Part shown: positions 43,501 through 58,500 of the stretch, piece after piece
How positions within the stretch are numbered: the first letter of the stretch is position 1
Layout of the letters: every line of letters starts with the position of its first letter
DNA from: Macrosoma leucophasiata
Lineage: Eukaryota; Arthropoda; Insecta; Lepidoptera; Hedylidae
DNA length: 64,000 bases
Direction: 5' to 3'
Assembly: GCA_036365455.1 (NCBI GenBank)
Contig: JAWQUS010000002.1
Location: forward strand, 9,548,001 to 9,612,000
Position numbers and translations under genes: made by a program
Notes under the pieces: model-generated
Database searches by the model: none
Seen by the model: only the letters and a program-made list of their open reading frames with translations
What the model was told of the DNA's origin: nothing

Positions 43501-46500
43501 CCAGTTATTGCCGTAGAAAATAGAAACTATGGATTGCAGGTGTTCACCTCGGCGAGGGAAAAGCAAAGCAGTGTCGGACAAAATCTAATAGGACCTTAAT
43601 TTACGTTACATATCTTTTGTGAACTTAAAAAAATATGGAAAACCTGAAGTACCCTAATTCGTTTTGTAGTTACTGTAATGCCACTTACAACGTTTTAGTG
43701 TAAAGCCGCTGTCGTTTCGTGGTAGTTAACGTTATCAGATCTTGTGGAGAGTCAAGCAAGCTTCTACTTTACGCGTTCTTTTTCTTAGCAAAAATAAGTG
43801 ACCATTTTATTTGTGTAGAGAAATCGTTAATGCAATATGTAATAAATTAAATGATGAAACTAAACATTCGGACTATTTCCGATTCGGACAAAGGAACTTA
43901 TTATTAAAAAAAAACTGGCCAAGTGCGATTTGGTACCCTAGATTACGATAAATTATTTTTATCAAATCCACAAGTACCTTGAGGTATCATCATGTGCATC
44001 TGACCTACTACAAAAATTCATACCCCCTTATTCATAAACGTATTTTAGCTAAAGTGTTGCTAATCTCTCCTTTGTCATTTTCTATCCTGCACATTTGACA
44101 ATGCAACTAACAAAGATAAAGCATTCTATAGCTAAAACGTATCTAATGTACGTTTATGAATAAGGGGGTTAATCTATAAAACATGCTATTATATAACGAA
44201 GCCAAGACTCTTAATTAAATTAATTTATAAAAAATGTTATTTTCTATAAATGATCTGGGGGCCAGATAGTGTCCCCGCCAAGTCGAGCTTTTGATATTCC
44301 TGAAATTATTGGTTCATATCAAGTACAGTGCGCACTTCATGTTATTTTTTAAGTTTGTGTTGTAGACGTTTCCACGTCAACTGTCAATATGTGACTATTT
44401 GAAAGTGTGATGAATTGACATAAGATTACTGTAACCGTGCAACTAAAGATTGTCTTGTCTAGTACTTAGTACATTTAGGTCAATGCTTTAAAGCTTCATA
44501 TTTAAAAAAACGAGTTCCTAAATCGAATAATGTATCACGATATTTAATATTGATGCTCGATTAAAATATTTTTCACGTTCCCCATTTATCTTTTTGACTT
44601 GTCATTTTGCGAGATAATGTAAAGAGATGTCTAATCACCAGTTTTAAAATCTTAAATGTTTATCGTTACATTGAGCGAAAATTTAAAGCAGGTTTGTTTA
44701 GACACATGCCTACCTGAAACGCTTCTCGTATACAATTCCAAGTATTCTTCATTTAATGCTTCCCTGATACTGTTTATTCTGCATTAATATTAAAATCCAT
44801 ACGTCCAAAATATTATTTATTAATAATCGTTTGTAAGTTAGGATCTTAAAAATAATTCGTGTCTAAAACTGTGCATTCAATGTCAGTAAATTTAATCTTC
44901 ATATCGTGGACGGTAAACAGTAAACCCCTATAATTTAATGCAGTCTATGTGTACTGCAATAAATATATCACAGAAATTTTATTTGGATATCACTGAAAAT
45001 GTCACTTGTTACCTACCCGTATACATTGAAAGAAATACTGCAACCCGCTTTGTAAAAAAAACTGTAACACTTTGTATAAAAAAACACGTGTACTCATGTA
45101 GGTATGCACGTTTGAAGTTTTACTTTTTTGGCGTAATAAGATAAAGATCTTTCTTAAAAAAATATCATTCGCGTTATCCTATGCTTGTAGAGAAAACGAC
45201 ACTTAAAATTAAAAAGGTTTTTTATACATTGAAAGAACAAAGCTTTCGACATTAGACATAAGAAGTAGGTATCCTTGGTACATTTAAGTTCGGTTGCACC
45301 AAAATATTTGTGAATGTTAAAGTTTTTGTAAAATTTTACACCCATCTCTAATTTTAACAAATTTGTTAAAGTTAGAGATGGATGTAACATTTTACAAATT
45401 GTTAGTGTAAAATTTTATATCCTTCTCTAACTTAAACAAAATTTGTTAAAGTTAGAGATGGATGTATAATTTTATTGGATGTTAAAGTTAACAATTATTT
45501 TGCTGCAATCAAACCAGAAAATTCCAAATTTAACGTTTTGATGTATGAGTACTAGATGATTCAAAACGTTACATTTAGAATTTTCTACATGAAATATAAT
45601 GAATGTGATTAAAATATAAAACGAGTATAAGTTTATAACAACTTACCTCTGATATATTATCAAGAACGATATCGCACAACATCACTTAGACGAAATATTT
45701 AAGCGCTATCCAAAGGAATTGCTGACGCGTGATTTTTTTGTTTATTCATGGTCCATTCAATAAATTATTCTTAATGCGTTTATTCAATAAATATGTTATT
45801 TGTGCAACCCAATTGGCACAACGTATTGGTCTAATCTTCTGACGGCAAGTGGCCGAATAACGACCGGAATCAACATTCTTAGCGATAATTTTTCTCAGAA
45901 ATCTCCTTCATTTCATATTATAATTTTATTTTTAATGCGTACACATAGGGTTGGTCTAAATTAAAATATCCGGTGGGCTATATTATAAGTAGATATTGAT
46001 ACGAAGCATTTGTTTCGAAGAGCACTATATCATGGTAAAATATATTACTTACAGACATTACAATCGTTGATCTGTTTACAAATTTTACCGCGAGATGTTA
46101 TGTTGTCAGAATATTTACAAGAAATTCAAGGTTAGATCTATACACATAATGCGTATTTTAAATTTTATCATGAATTTCAGACAATTTAAAAAAAAAAACG
46201 AAAGCTTTGTCCTACTTTTATAATAATTTACATGAGGTTCTACCCAATCTTACCATTACATATTAAAAGAGGTGAGATAGAATTAAGAAAAGGTATTATT
46301 TCGATTTGCAATTAATTTATCGATAATAAATCACGGCCTTCTCAATTCAATGTTCATCGCATTCAAGTAACAATCTTAATGATTATGAAAATGAAAAGAG
46401 TTATTTCACTATTACACTTTGTTTCACTTATTCCGAAATAATTCGGATCGCATTCCCGAGCACTTCGTGCCAATGCTCAGGCTCTCACTGCCCGCGCATT

Positions 46501-49500
46501 ACACCCGTCGAAACAACACTAAAGAGATACACCAATATCCGACATGTAATCGTATAACTAGCGGCACTTACGATTACTCCGAGATTTTCGTGAATTACCT
46601 ACCTACTCTTTGGTTACACTTGTGAAATATTTTTATGACCTGAATTAATAACGAAGGTCAAGTCTATTTGTTACTGAAGTAACAAATCAGTCAGCTCGCA
46701 TTGATGGTAATCAATGGATGCATTCCAATAGATACGAGGGTGGATCCAAAAGTTCGAAGCCCGACCAAGAAAATAAAAGAAAAGTGGGTCTAAATTTATT
46801 TTTATTTTTCGACATAGTCTCCATCTAGCTCAACACACTTCTTCCACCTGAACTGCAACTTGTTTATCCATTCAAAAAAAAGATTCCGGAAGGTCGGCGA
46901 AATACTCGTTTACTGCGACTCACCTCATCTTTGGTCGAAAATTTCGAGCCACCCAAATGTTTTTTTAAATTTGGAAATAAATGATAATCTGAGGGGGCTA
47001 AATCCGGCGAATAAGGTGGGTGGGGCAGCAATTCGTAGCCACAATCATGGATTACAGACATTGTTTCAACCGAAGTGTGAACACGTGCATTGTCTTGATG
47101 GAACAAAACTTTCTTACGCAACATTCCCGGCCTTTTTTCTTTTATTTCTTCTCGTAGTCTTCGTAAAAGGTTACAATAATAACTAGAATTAATAGTTTGA
47201 CCTTTCGGTAAATAATCTACAAAAATAATGCCCTTCGCATCCCAAAAAACAGAAGTCATGACTTTGTTAGTCGACAAAACGACTTTAGCCTTTTTCGGTG
47301 TAGGTGAGTCAGATCTTTTCCACTGTTTGGATTGTTGCTTTGATTCAGGAATATGGTGGTGAACCCAGCTTTCATCCATAGTAACAAATCTAGACAAAAA
47401 GTCCTCGGGATCAGTCTCAAAAAGTTCCAAACAGTCTCGCGAAATTGTGAATCGAACTCGTTTTTGTTCAGCTGAAAGCAACCTTGGGACCCAGCGAGCA
47501 GAAACCTTATGGAATCCCAATTCTTTGGTTATTATGTGTTGCACCCGGCCATGACTAATGTCTGTTGTCTCAGCTATCTTACCGATGGTCAAACGTCGAT
47601 CACCCAGTACGAGATCACAAATTTTATCGATGTTTTCTTTCGTGGTAGAGGTTGTAGGCCGTCCACTCCTAGGATCATCTTCAATGCTCTCACGACCGCG
47701 TTTAAACTCAGCTACCCACTTCTTGACACTGGAATACGATGTAGCAGACTCCCCCAAAGTGCTCACCATATCTTGATGGATGTCTTTTGGTGACAAGCCT
47801 TTTTATTGAGGTACTTAATGACTGCACGATGTTCAATTTTCTCCATTATTGAAAATCGCGTCAGAATGCTTCAAACAAATAATCACAGAAAATTTATATT
47901 GTGCAGTATCGAAATGAAACTGCGCACAATAAATCAATAGAAGACATACTAACAAATGACGGTAAATTTAAAAAGATGTCATGTCTCCTTGTAGTTTGGG
48001 CCACGAACTTTTGGATCCACCCTCGTATCTACAATATACGCGATTTTCAATAATGGAGAAAATTGAACATCGTGCAGTCATTAAGTACCTCAATAAAAAA
48101 GGCCTGTCACCAAAAGACATCCATCAAGATATGGTGGGCACTTTGGGGGAGTCTGCTCCATCGTATTCCAGTGTCAAGAAGTGGGTAGCTGAGTTTAAAC
48201 GCGGTCGTGAGAGCATTGAAGATGATCCTAGGAGTGGACGGCCTACAACCTCTACCACGAAAGAAAACATCGATAAAATTTGTGATCTCGTACTGGGTGA
48301 TCGACGTTTGACCATCGGTAAGATAGCTGAGACAACAGACATTAGTTATGGCCGGGTGCAACACATAATAACCAAAGAATTGGGATTCCATAAGGTTTCT
48401 GCTCGCTGGGTCCCAAGGTTGCTTTCAGCTGAACAAAAACGAGTTCGATTCACAATTTCGCGAGACTGTTTGGAACTTTTTGAGACTGATCCCGAGGACT
48501 TTTTGTCTAGATTTGTTACTATGGATGAAAGCTGGGTTCACCACCATATTCCTGAATCAAAGCAACAATCCAAACAGTGGAAAAGATCTGACTCACCTAC
48601 ACCGAAAAAGGCTAAAGTCGTTTTGTCGACTAACAAAGTCATGACTTCTGTTTTTTGGGATGCGAAGGGCATTATTTTTGTAGATTATTTACCGAAAGGT
48701 CAAACTATTAATTCTAGTTATTATTGTAACCTTTTACGAAGACTACGAGAAGAAATAAAAGAAAAAAGGCCGGGAATGTTGCGTAAGAAAGTTTTGTTCC
48801 ATCAAGACAATGCACGTGTTCACACTTCGGTTGAAACAATGTCTGTAATCCATGATTGTGGCTACGAATTGCTGCCCCACCCACCTTATTCGCCGGATTT
48901 AGCCCCCTCAGATTATCATTTATTTCCAAATTTAAAAAAACATTTGGGTGGCTCGAAATTTTCGACCAAAGATGAGGTGAGTCGCAGTAAACGAGTATTT
49001 CTCCGACCTTCCGGAATCTTTTTTTTGAATGGATAAACAAGTTGCAGTTCAGGTGGAAGAAGTGTGTTGAGCTAGATGGAGACTATGTCGAAAAATAAAA
49101 ATAAAATTAGACCCACTTTTCTTTTATTTTCTTGGTCGGGCTTCGAACTTTTGGATCCACCCTCGTAGTAACGTTCCAAGCTGATGGAGAGTCCCCTGAG
49201 CCACCTAAGACAACATTCACCGACCGCTCGATGACTTTACTTTGCATTAGCGTCGAACTTTCAAAACTTATTTTATTTCAATAAACATGGCAAACACTTG
49301 TTATACTTATACTTTACCCAGTAAAAGTGTGCTTCTCAAACTAAAGCACGGGATTTTCCACGTGTAAAAAACCAAGTTAGTGCTGGAATTTAGACTTTCA
49401 TTGAAAGTAAAGTTGTGGTGCGGTTTGTGAATCTCAGAATTTCAATTCAGGGCAACTACTACACCTTTATTAAGCCCAAATGCGGCCCCATCTGGAATAC

Positions 49501-52500
49501 TGTTCTCATTTGTAGGCAGGAGCGCCCAAAACTAGCTTGGTCCACTTGACTTCCTACAAAGACGTGCCCTTCGTATGGTTAACGATCCACGACTCACTGA
49601 TAGTCTCGGACATTTTTTCCATTCATTCCTTTTTGACCGTCTCTGCAATAGTGAGAGTTCTGCTGAACTGTTCGATGTGGTGCTACCGTCTCATTTCCTG
49701 CACCGCACTATCCGTCGAAGAATGAAATTCTACCTGCACCGACTGAAGCCTTATAAACAGAGCCTTAGACACTACGAATCACTTTAACTTTGAAGCCTCA
49801 GACATTTTATTTTTCTGCGTTCCTTCCCACTAAGACACTGTAGATACCTACACAGACTACACTTTTTTAATGTCAAAGGTTGACAGACAAACAGACGGGC
49901 TACCTGATAGAAAGTGGCCACCGTCTCCCATTAACATTTGCGACACCAGGAGAGTTGGCAACGCTCTGCCAGTCTTGGAGGACTTTTTTGACGCCAGTTT
50001 TGAAGAACTCCATATTGTAACGATGAGGAAACATCTCAGATGGAAGTTCGTTCCATAATTTTCACGTTCTGGGTAGGAACGAGCCTGTAAACCACACCGT
50101 TGAGCACTGCCACGTGCCCAGTCGGTGTGGGGGGAGTATCTCTCTTCGGCAGTACCTCCTCCATCCGCCACTGACACCTGTTACTGATCCCAATCAGGCT
50201 TTTCATTATGTAACAATTGAGATTCATTCAAGCACTATATCTGCGATGAGATGATATCTCGCAGAGCTAGTAAAGCTTGTTTGCACGGTACTCAAGAATT
50301 ATCCCATTGTGGGTCTAGAAATAGTACACATGTTTACATACCGATTAAAACTCTATTTATATTAATTTCAGATCGGAGCGGATGGCGCAAACTCAGCCGT
50401 TCGTAATGCAATGGGTGTTCAATATGTATCGTGGAATTACGATCATATGGCTGTGGTGGCAACATTACATTTGGCTGAGGTAATTTTGTTCAGATATCTT
50501 AAAAAAAACTCAGCAGTCTAGTGGTAGCAGCTGCTACCATGAGCTCCTGGGTTCGATCCTCAGGTCAGGGGTAAGAGCTATTGGGATTTTACCATTTTTC
50601 GGAAGTTGCTTAGTGTCGCCGGAGATTGGTAATGTGTTAGAAAAGGTCAATAGATTCTCCAACATGGGAGAAAACGTAATCCCCTTAGGAGGCGTACATA
50701 TAAGATACTGAAAATGAGGATATTTCCTTTTCCAGCATAAAACTCTCATTATATACTTTTTTTAATCATCAAGAAGAAAAGTTGAATAGACACGCAGGCG
50801 TAGGTTGCTTAGGGCATTAAGAAACCTTAATCTGGCTTAAGGTATTACAAAAGATAATTTTTCTACAAACCTTCCAGTACTGTATACTATGTTACTGGTG
50901 GTAGGGCTCCAGTGACGGAGCTCGCGGGCGTAGGCACCACCGCATTACCTATTATACTTGTCGCTAAATTGTAGTGTTCAGAACTATCGTGTTCCGGTTA
51001 GGTGGTAATGTACGGCCCTGTAATTTCCGACACAGAGGCATAACACATTAGGCCTCAGGAGTGGTAACGCATCTGCATTTTGACCTTGGTCTTTTTGTAG
51101 GTGTCTATAGGCTGCAGTCATCACTTAACATCAATGTGAACTGCATGCATGTTTTCCACATCCATAACATAAAAAAAACTGAATTAATTACGAACACAAT
51201 AAAATTAAGCCAAAATGAACCATCCTGATACTCCATATCTACAGGGTACATCATAGGTACAGTATCCCACAAGAAATATTGCACATCGACCTTAGGAAGT
51301 AGACTTCGGCTTGTTTCGTATCTGTAGAGCTTTATCTCTTTCGCACCTTACCCATGTGACGTTTTTCGACCACTTTGATTTTTATGCACGTACTTTTCGT
51401 GTTTTTTACAGCGAATTACTGTTTATTTTATTAAAAAATCCATTCGACTGTTGCAGAAAATCTCATTATTTTCTGACAGTATGGGGACATAGCTTAACGT
51501 TTGACCTAATACTAAAAATGCGTACAATATTCTGGTTAACGTAACCGTTCGCTTGCGGGGGTTATGTTTATTTTCACGTTTGCTCATGAGGCTTGGCTTG
51601 CGTTTGTTTATATTGTCGTTCGTTTAAAAGTAATATTTATTTTCGGCCACTCAACAATGCGTAAGAGGATTAATTGAAAATTTATTTCAATGGCTCTGGC
51701 GGTTAACAAAATAGAAAAAAATTCGTCGGACCCTTACCATATGGTTTTGACGACCCGGTTAGTCCAGCGGTGTGAGATGATTTGATTCGAAGGGTCGCGG
51801 GATCACCCACACACGGCACCCACGACTCAGGTTTATATGTAGTGTGGGGCTGTGAGTGTAAGCGTATTTTTATATCAAAGTCCATTCGGCTTCATTCAAG
51901 TATGATAGTGTTGGTAGAGGCTGGAGAGTGTGAAGGTTTCTAATCTATTCGTACTACCACCGTGTTGTCTAATCTTTATACCACTAATTGGTAGTGTTCA
52001 GCACTGTCGTGTTCCAATTAGGTGATAATGCATAACCCCGTAGGCTCTGAGGTAAAAAAGGACATTAGGCGTAAGTGACAACGCATCTGTTTTAACATTT
52101 ATAATGTAGATGCCTGTTAGGCACTTATAATCTGAGCTATATACTTGCTTGCAACTTGCTGAAATCTACCAAATATCTGAAGTTAGGACATTATCATCAT
52201 ACACAGGAACCTTCATAAAAGTTCAGTTTTATGTGAGTATTTTGTGATATTTTTAAACACCTTTCTTCAGGAATCAGTCAACACGACTGCCTGGCAGCGG
52301 TTTTTGCCGACAGGACCGGTGGCGTTGTTGCCTTTGGACTCGACGCGAAGCTCTCTAGTGTGGTCGACGTCGCATGCGCACGCCAAAGATCTGTTGAAAT
52401 TATCCGAAGAACAGTTTGTGGACGCGCTCAATGATGCCCTGGTAAGTTCCATACGCGTTACATAAGTCGTTATTCAACTTCATATTCTATCATCACTAGT

Positions 52501-55500
52501 GGTAGAGTTCCAGTGTAGAAGCTCAAAAGCGTAGTCACCACCGCATTACCTAATCTATCTGCTGCCAAATGGTAGTGTTCAGCACTATCGTGTTCCGGTT
52601 AGATGGTAATGTATGGCTCCGTAATGACTATCACAGAGACAAAACAACTAAGTTCTCCTGGGTGGCAACGCATCTGCATTTTGACCTCTGGTCTTTGTGC
52701 AGACGTTTATAAGCTGCAGTCATCACTTAACATCAATATGAGCTACATGCTTCCTTAAATAAAAAAATCAAAAATTCATTTATTCATTTAGGGTGACGGG
52801 CTAACCTAACCTAACAGGTTAGGACACTTCAGAAACAAACAAACAATTTAAAGTGAATATCAATTGATATACAGGTCAATTTACAAGCTAAATATATATA
52901 TAGTCAAGAACATCATAAAACTAAATATTATTATAATCTTTATATAAAAAAAGCAATTGCTGCTCGTTAGTCTCGCTAAAACTCGAGAACGGCTAGACCG
53001 GGCTAATTTTGGTTTTGAATGATTTTTGGAAGTCCAGGGAAGGTTTTAAAGGCAGGAAAATATGAAGAAATTGAAGGGAAATAGTAAAAACCACAATTTC
53101 ATTTCCCATACAAATAGTCCGTATCTATCAAACCTTTGACACATTATTTCGTCCTGAGACAATACGAAGTTTGCAGGGTCAGCTAGTATAATATACTAAC
53201 GGCCAAATACTCAAACGTCACTTAAATCTAAGTGGGACTTAAAAGTCTTCTGCCTTTATAAAACACGTTCAAACGATAGAGATGGCGCACTGTTGAGGGT
53301 TGCTTAAAATTGAGTGACGTTTGAGTATTCGGCCATAATGTAAGTAAGTATATCAGTAGAATGTCTCATTTATTACAACATTTGTAACCGATGTAACACT
53401 AGAAAATTAAATACACATTTTCAGTGGAAACAATACCCGCGCAGTAGCGGCGTGGACGCGTGTGTATCGTGGGTGGGCTCGTGGCTCAAGACGGCGGGGC
53501 TGCCGGACGGCGCGCAGAGGCAGCTGCCGCCCTCCGTACGCGGCATTGTGCCTGCCTCGCGAGCCGCCTTCCCTCTGGGCTTCGGGCACAGCACCAAATA
53601 TATTGCACCTGGAGTCGCACTTATTGGGTATGTATACAGGTTGTAGCCGCAAAGGTCCAATAATATTTCGACAGTCCATGCCTGTACTGATGTTGTCTTC
53701 ATCTCCCAAGGTTTTTTTCTCCTGAGAATGTAAAATCATCCGTTATTTCGAGTCAAACTTTGATTCAAATTGTATGCGTTTCAACCCTGACAACAACAGC
53801 TGACAGCATATATCAGTCGAAGGCGAACGCTATGCGTGTGTAGGTATGAATTACTGAGATGCTGAATTTCATACGCACACACGCGTACCGTTCGCCTCAT
53901 CGTCACCACGCATAGAATGTGTGTGTGAAATGATTAATGTTTTTATTGATGACCTGTTAGGGTTATCAAATAAAATAACAAATAATTAATTTTTAAACTT
54001 TGTATGAAAAAAAAGTTGTGATTTCATTATTATTGTTTACGTTAAATGATTGATATATATGAAATCCCTCTAATATTGTTGGACCTTTCCGGCTACACCT
54101 TGTATAATAAAATATATTTTGGAAACCGTAACCGGCGAATCAAGGGTGTTGCATGTATGCTTGAATGCCTGCATTTACCTCTGCCTACACCCCTTCGAAG
54201 ATTACAGGCATGAAACTACTTTATTTAAAATTATTGTTAATGTTTTCAGAGACGCAGCACACCGTGTACATCCGCTAGCTGGGCAGGGAGTGAACCTTGG
54301 CTTCGGCGATGTTAAGGACCTAACGGACTTTCTCGCAGAAGCCTTGTATGCCGGCTTAGACGTCTGTAAGTGAAACTCTAGTTGAAATGTATACGAAACC
54401 TTTATGTATTAGCAAATAGATTAAAAGGGGTATATGAACATAACTATTAATCGTTCGTGTCGTGCATTTCTCAATGACAGCATATGACTCACCTTTTTAA
54501 TTACTTTTTTTTTAAATATACGAAACCCTATCATACTTCAATAGAGTGGACTTTCCTATTCTGTCTGTAACATATTTTTCTACTTTCACGAACCAAATTT
54601 TAACGAATCTTTTTTTAAAAATAAGTTGTTTTTAAAACTTTGAAGTTTGAGACTAAATTCTATACATACATGACGATCTTATTGATTAATCACTTACAGT
54701 ACCCACACCGGCGGCCCGCATCCGGTGCCACACATTTAGGGGTGACAAAACTCGCTTTCGCATTTATAATACCAGAGGGCGCCAGAGGCAGTATTTGCTC
54801 AAATAGGGATAGTTAAAAGAAATAAAATAAAAAAAAGAACGGAAAGTATTGCCTTATTTTTTTGGTCATTCGCCCCGGGTGCCACCCATGCTAGCTACGC
54901 TACTGAGTACCCACCAAGAAATATTGCGCATCGACCTTAGGAAATAGATAATCGGCTTGTTTCGACTTCGTATAATGTTATCTCTGTTGCACATTGGCAA
55001 CGTAAGCACTGATAGTACGGCATTGGTCAACATTTGATCAAAATAATTGACAAGATACAATTAGTAACTTTTGTGTTAATCCCTCCTTCAATTTAAACTC
55101 CTTCCTTTTCCCGTAGCGTTCAGCTACGCAAGACGTTTGCGAAATAATAGGTTGGGGAAAAAGTCTTTTCGCATTATAGTATGTATGAACTTGTAATAAA
55201 ATCTCTTTGGCTGTAGTATTTGTATCTGGCTGGTTTTGGTATCATTGAAAGTTAAAATTTTAAAGAACATAATTCCAAATTCAAATTAGGCAAATGTGTG
55301 ATTTTCATTTGTTTTTCGTACTGTCAAGATGAGTGAATCTAATGAAGAAATTCGATACATTTTAAAATTTTACTACAAAAAAGGCAAAAATGCAACGCAA
55401 GCCGCGAAAAAAATTTGCGATGATTATGGACTTATCAGTAGTTACGACGTAGCTGAAGAACTGAGAATTGATCACAAAACAGTTTTGGCGCATTTGAAAA

Positions 55501-58500
55501 AAGCTGGGTACAAAAAAAGCTCGATATTTGGGTACCTCACGAGCTCACTGAAATAAATCTAATGAACCGTGTACTCATTCTTTATTACGATGTAATGAAA
55601 CCGAATCATTTTTGAAGAAGCTTATAACTGCTGATGAAAAGTGGATCACGTACGACAAGAACGTGCGAAAAAGGTCGTGGTCAAAGGCCGATCAGGCTTC
55701 ACAGACTGTGGCGAAACCCGGGTTAACTCGCAATAAGGTGATGTTGTGTGTGTGGTGGGATTGGGAAGGCATTATTCATTATGAGCTATTACCACCAGGC
55801 AGGACTATCGATTCTGAACTCTACTGCGAACAACTGATGAGATTAAAGCAAGAAGTTGAGAGAAAGCGGCCGGAATTGATCAACAGAAGGGGTGTGGTGT
55901 TTCATCATGATAACGCTAGACCTCACACATCTATAGCCACTCAGCAAAAATTAAGAGAGTTTGGCTGGGAGGTGTTAATGCATCCGCCGTATAGTCCTGA
56001 CCTTGCACCTTCAGATTTCCACCTGTTTCGGTCTCTTCAGAATTCTTTATGCAATGTTAGGTTAACATCACGAGAGGACTACCAAATCCACTAGTCGCGG
56101 TATTTTGATGAGAAGTCCCAAAATGTTTATAGCAATGGGATCATGTCCCTACCTACAAGATGGCAAAAGGTTATCGAACAAAATGGTACATACGTACATT
56201 AGTTAAATTTAAATAATCTATATTAAAAAATGTTTTGAATTATCTTAAAAAATGCGAAGAAACTTTTTCCCCAACCTAATAGATGGAGGTAGCTGCACAT
56301 AATATTTTTTCAAACTGCTGTCAGACAAATGCCGCCTCAGTCTGCCCGAGACCACGGCAGCTGAAAAGCGACCGAAACGTCGGGTTCGATTTTAAATAAT
56401 CATTTTAGTTTAATATACGCGAGATAAATCCGAAAACCAGTTTTATTTCAATGATTAACAAACGTCACGTAAGTTACGTGGGAAAGAAATAACACTCTAC
56501 ATAGCCGAGGTCTCTTTCCTAAGGTCGATGTGCAATATTTTTTGCTAAGAAATAACACTCTACATAGCCGAAGTCTCTTTCCTAAGGTCGATGTGCAATA
56601 TTTTTTGCTGGGGACGGTGCATAGTGATTGGATTATTCAATTTAACTTCGTGAATTATAATTTACATTGAATATGTTATTTTATAACTAACGAAAAGCAC
56701 CGATTACATCTGATAGTAGAGCTCGCTGACATAGCCACCACTGCATTGCCTAATGAACTTGCCGCTAAATGGTAGTGATCAGCACTATCGTGTTCCAGTC
56801 AGTTAGTAATGTAATGCCTTGTAATTTCCGGCAACGAGGCATTGCAGCTCAGGCCTCTGGAGTGGCAACACATATACATTGAAATCTCTGTTTTAATGAA
56901 GATGCGTTCAATCAATGTTTCTAGGCTCCATGTCCTATATTCACTTGGCATCTTTGTCAACTGTACGCTTGCTTATCACTTAATGACAAAAAGAACTCAA
57001 ATCAATACTTGCTTTTCTTTCAGCTCATTATAGTTGGATGGAAAAATACGAGAGTTCGCGACAACGGCACAATGTGCCCACTCAACTGGCAATTGACGCG
57101 CTCTATAGACTGTATTCTTTGGACCTGCCACCTTTAGTAGCCGCTCGAAGTGTGGGCTTACAAATTACGAATGCTCTTTATCCTTTGAAGGTCAGTTCAA
57201 AACATTTTTTCCTCTTACCACACACCCCACAGGGCTCCGTCTCGGGGCTCTTCCTCGTGAGACAGAAATGGAACCCTATAGGATCACTCATTCGTCTGTC
57301 TCTCTTTCCATCTGTAATAGCATATTTGCGTAACACATTTTCATTACACTTTGAACATCTTCAGGTATTTTAAAGAAGCGAATACCTCGCCTCTAAAAGA
57401 ATTACTCACCCTATGTAGTCGTGTTGTATGCACAGACAATTTGTGTTTGTTCCTAGTATTCATATAATCATTAGCTCTACTAGGAAAATCGTTAATATTT
57501 TTACCTAAAAATAGCTCAAGCACTACTGTATGTATCTATAGATTTACGAAAACGTAGTGTATGTAGGTACATACACTACGTTTTCGTAAATGTATTGCGA
57601 AGCTACGATCAATTTATTTATTTCCTTAAATTTATCTCTTAGAGACACTCGCGGACTTAGCCCGTAGATAGCACGCAGAGATCTTTTCTGTAAAACAAAA
57701 ATAGTGTTGATATCGGCGACATGGCAAAAATCCATAGGACATAATACTGTGAAAATAGCTAAAATAAACCAATCGAGCCGTCTCAACGTCAGTAAAGGAT
57801 CGTTTCTTTTTTACCGCAAACGCTGCGGAACACAGACTACGGGCTAGATTGGAAATACGAGGACCCACTGCAATTTTGTATCCACGGTTAAGCCAAGAAA
57901 TACCGTGGAGTCTACTAATTCCAATGCTTCCTCGTTTAGTTTAACATTGGCTGCAATCTGTTTAACGTTAGGTGTGTACAAAATTTAACACATTTTGTCT
58001 TTCTACTATTAAACCAATGTACTATTTTAGAGAGGTCATTGTTTACATCGTCACAAGCTACTTGTTGCCTTTTCATTTTGAATATGAGAGAGGTATCATC
58101 TGCAATAATATAATTTCTAGATTATCGTTAACAATGTATGTCAAGTCATTAATTAATTAATATAAACTAAAAACAGAAATGAACCCAGAATTGAGCCTTG
58201 CGGGACCTCAGGATAGTCAATCCAGTTTACTTCTAAATTCACTGACATGTGACATTGCGAAAATTAAAATATAACTGTTTATAATAATTACTTTTGCCCT
58301 TTTCCAACCTAATGACATTCTTGTATATTTAGATATACAAGAAAGATTAAGCGACATTAGAGAGGCACTCCAGGAGATGTCAATAGTTTCGCCACCTGTT
58401 ACATGGGTCAAAACGTAACAGGCTAATCGTAAAATATGTAACTATATTGTTCTGTGTGTCTGAATTAGTTGCTAGGCTCATCGGGAATTTAAAATCGATT

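Larger units (their letters stand above)
38911..45289. other. TRPA intron 1, mostly non-coding
   Basis: Apart from the listed SINE-like copies (40.0, 41.4 kb), LINE fragment (42.4 kb) and MITE (44.0 kb), nothing is recognised on either strand. Confidence 0.5.

Noticed and set aside
51740..51850. Possible tRNA-like sequence (GGTTAGTCCAGCGG..GATTCGAAGG)
   Set aside because: Stems do not pair convincingly and no second copy was found.
53407..53739. Minus-strand frames over COQ6 exon 6
   Set aside because: GC-rich exon gives long antisense frames by chance; the plus strand is clearly COQ6.
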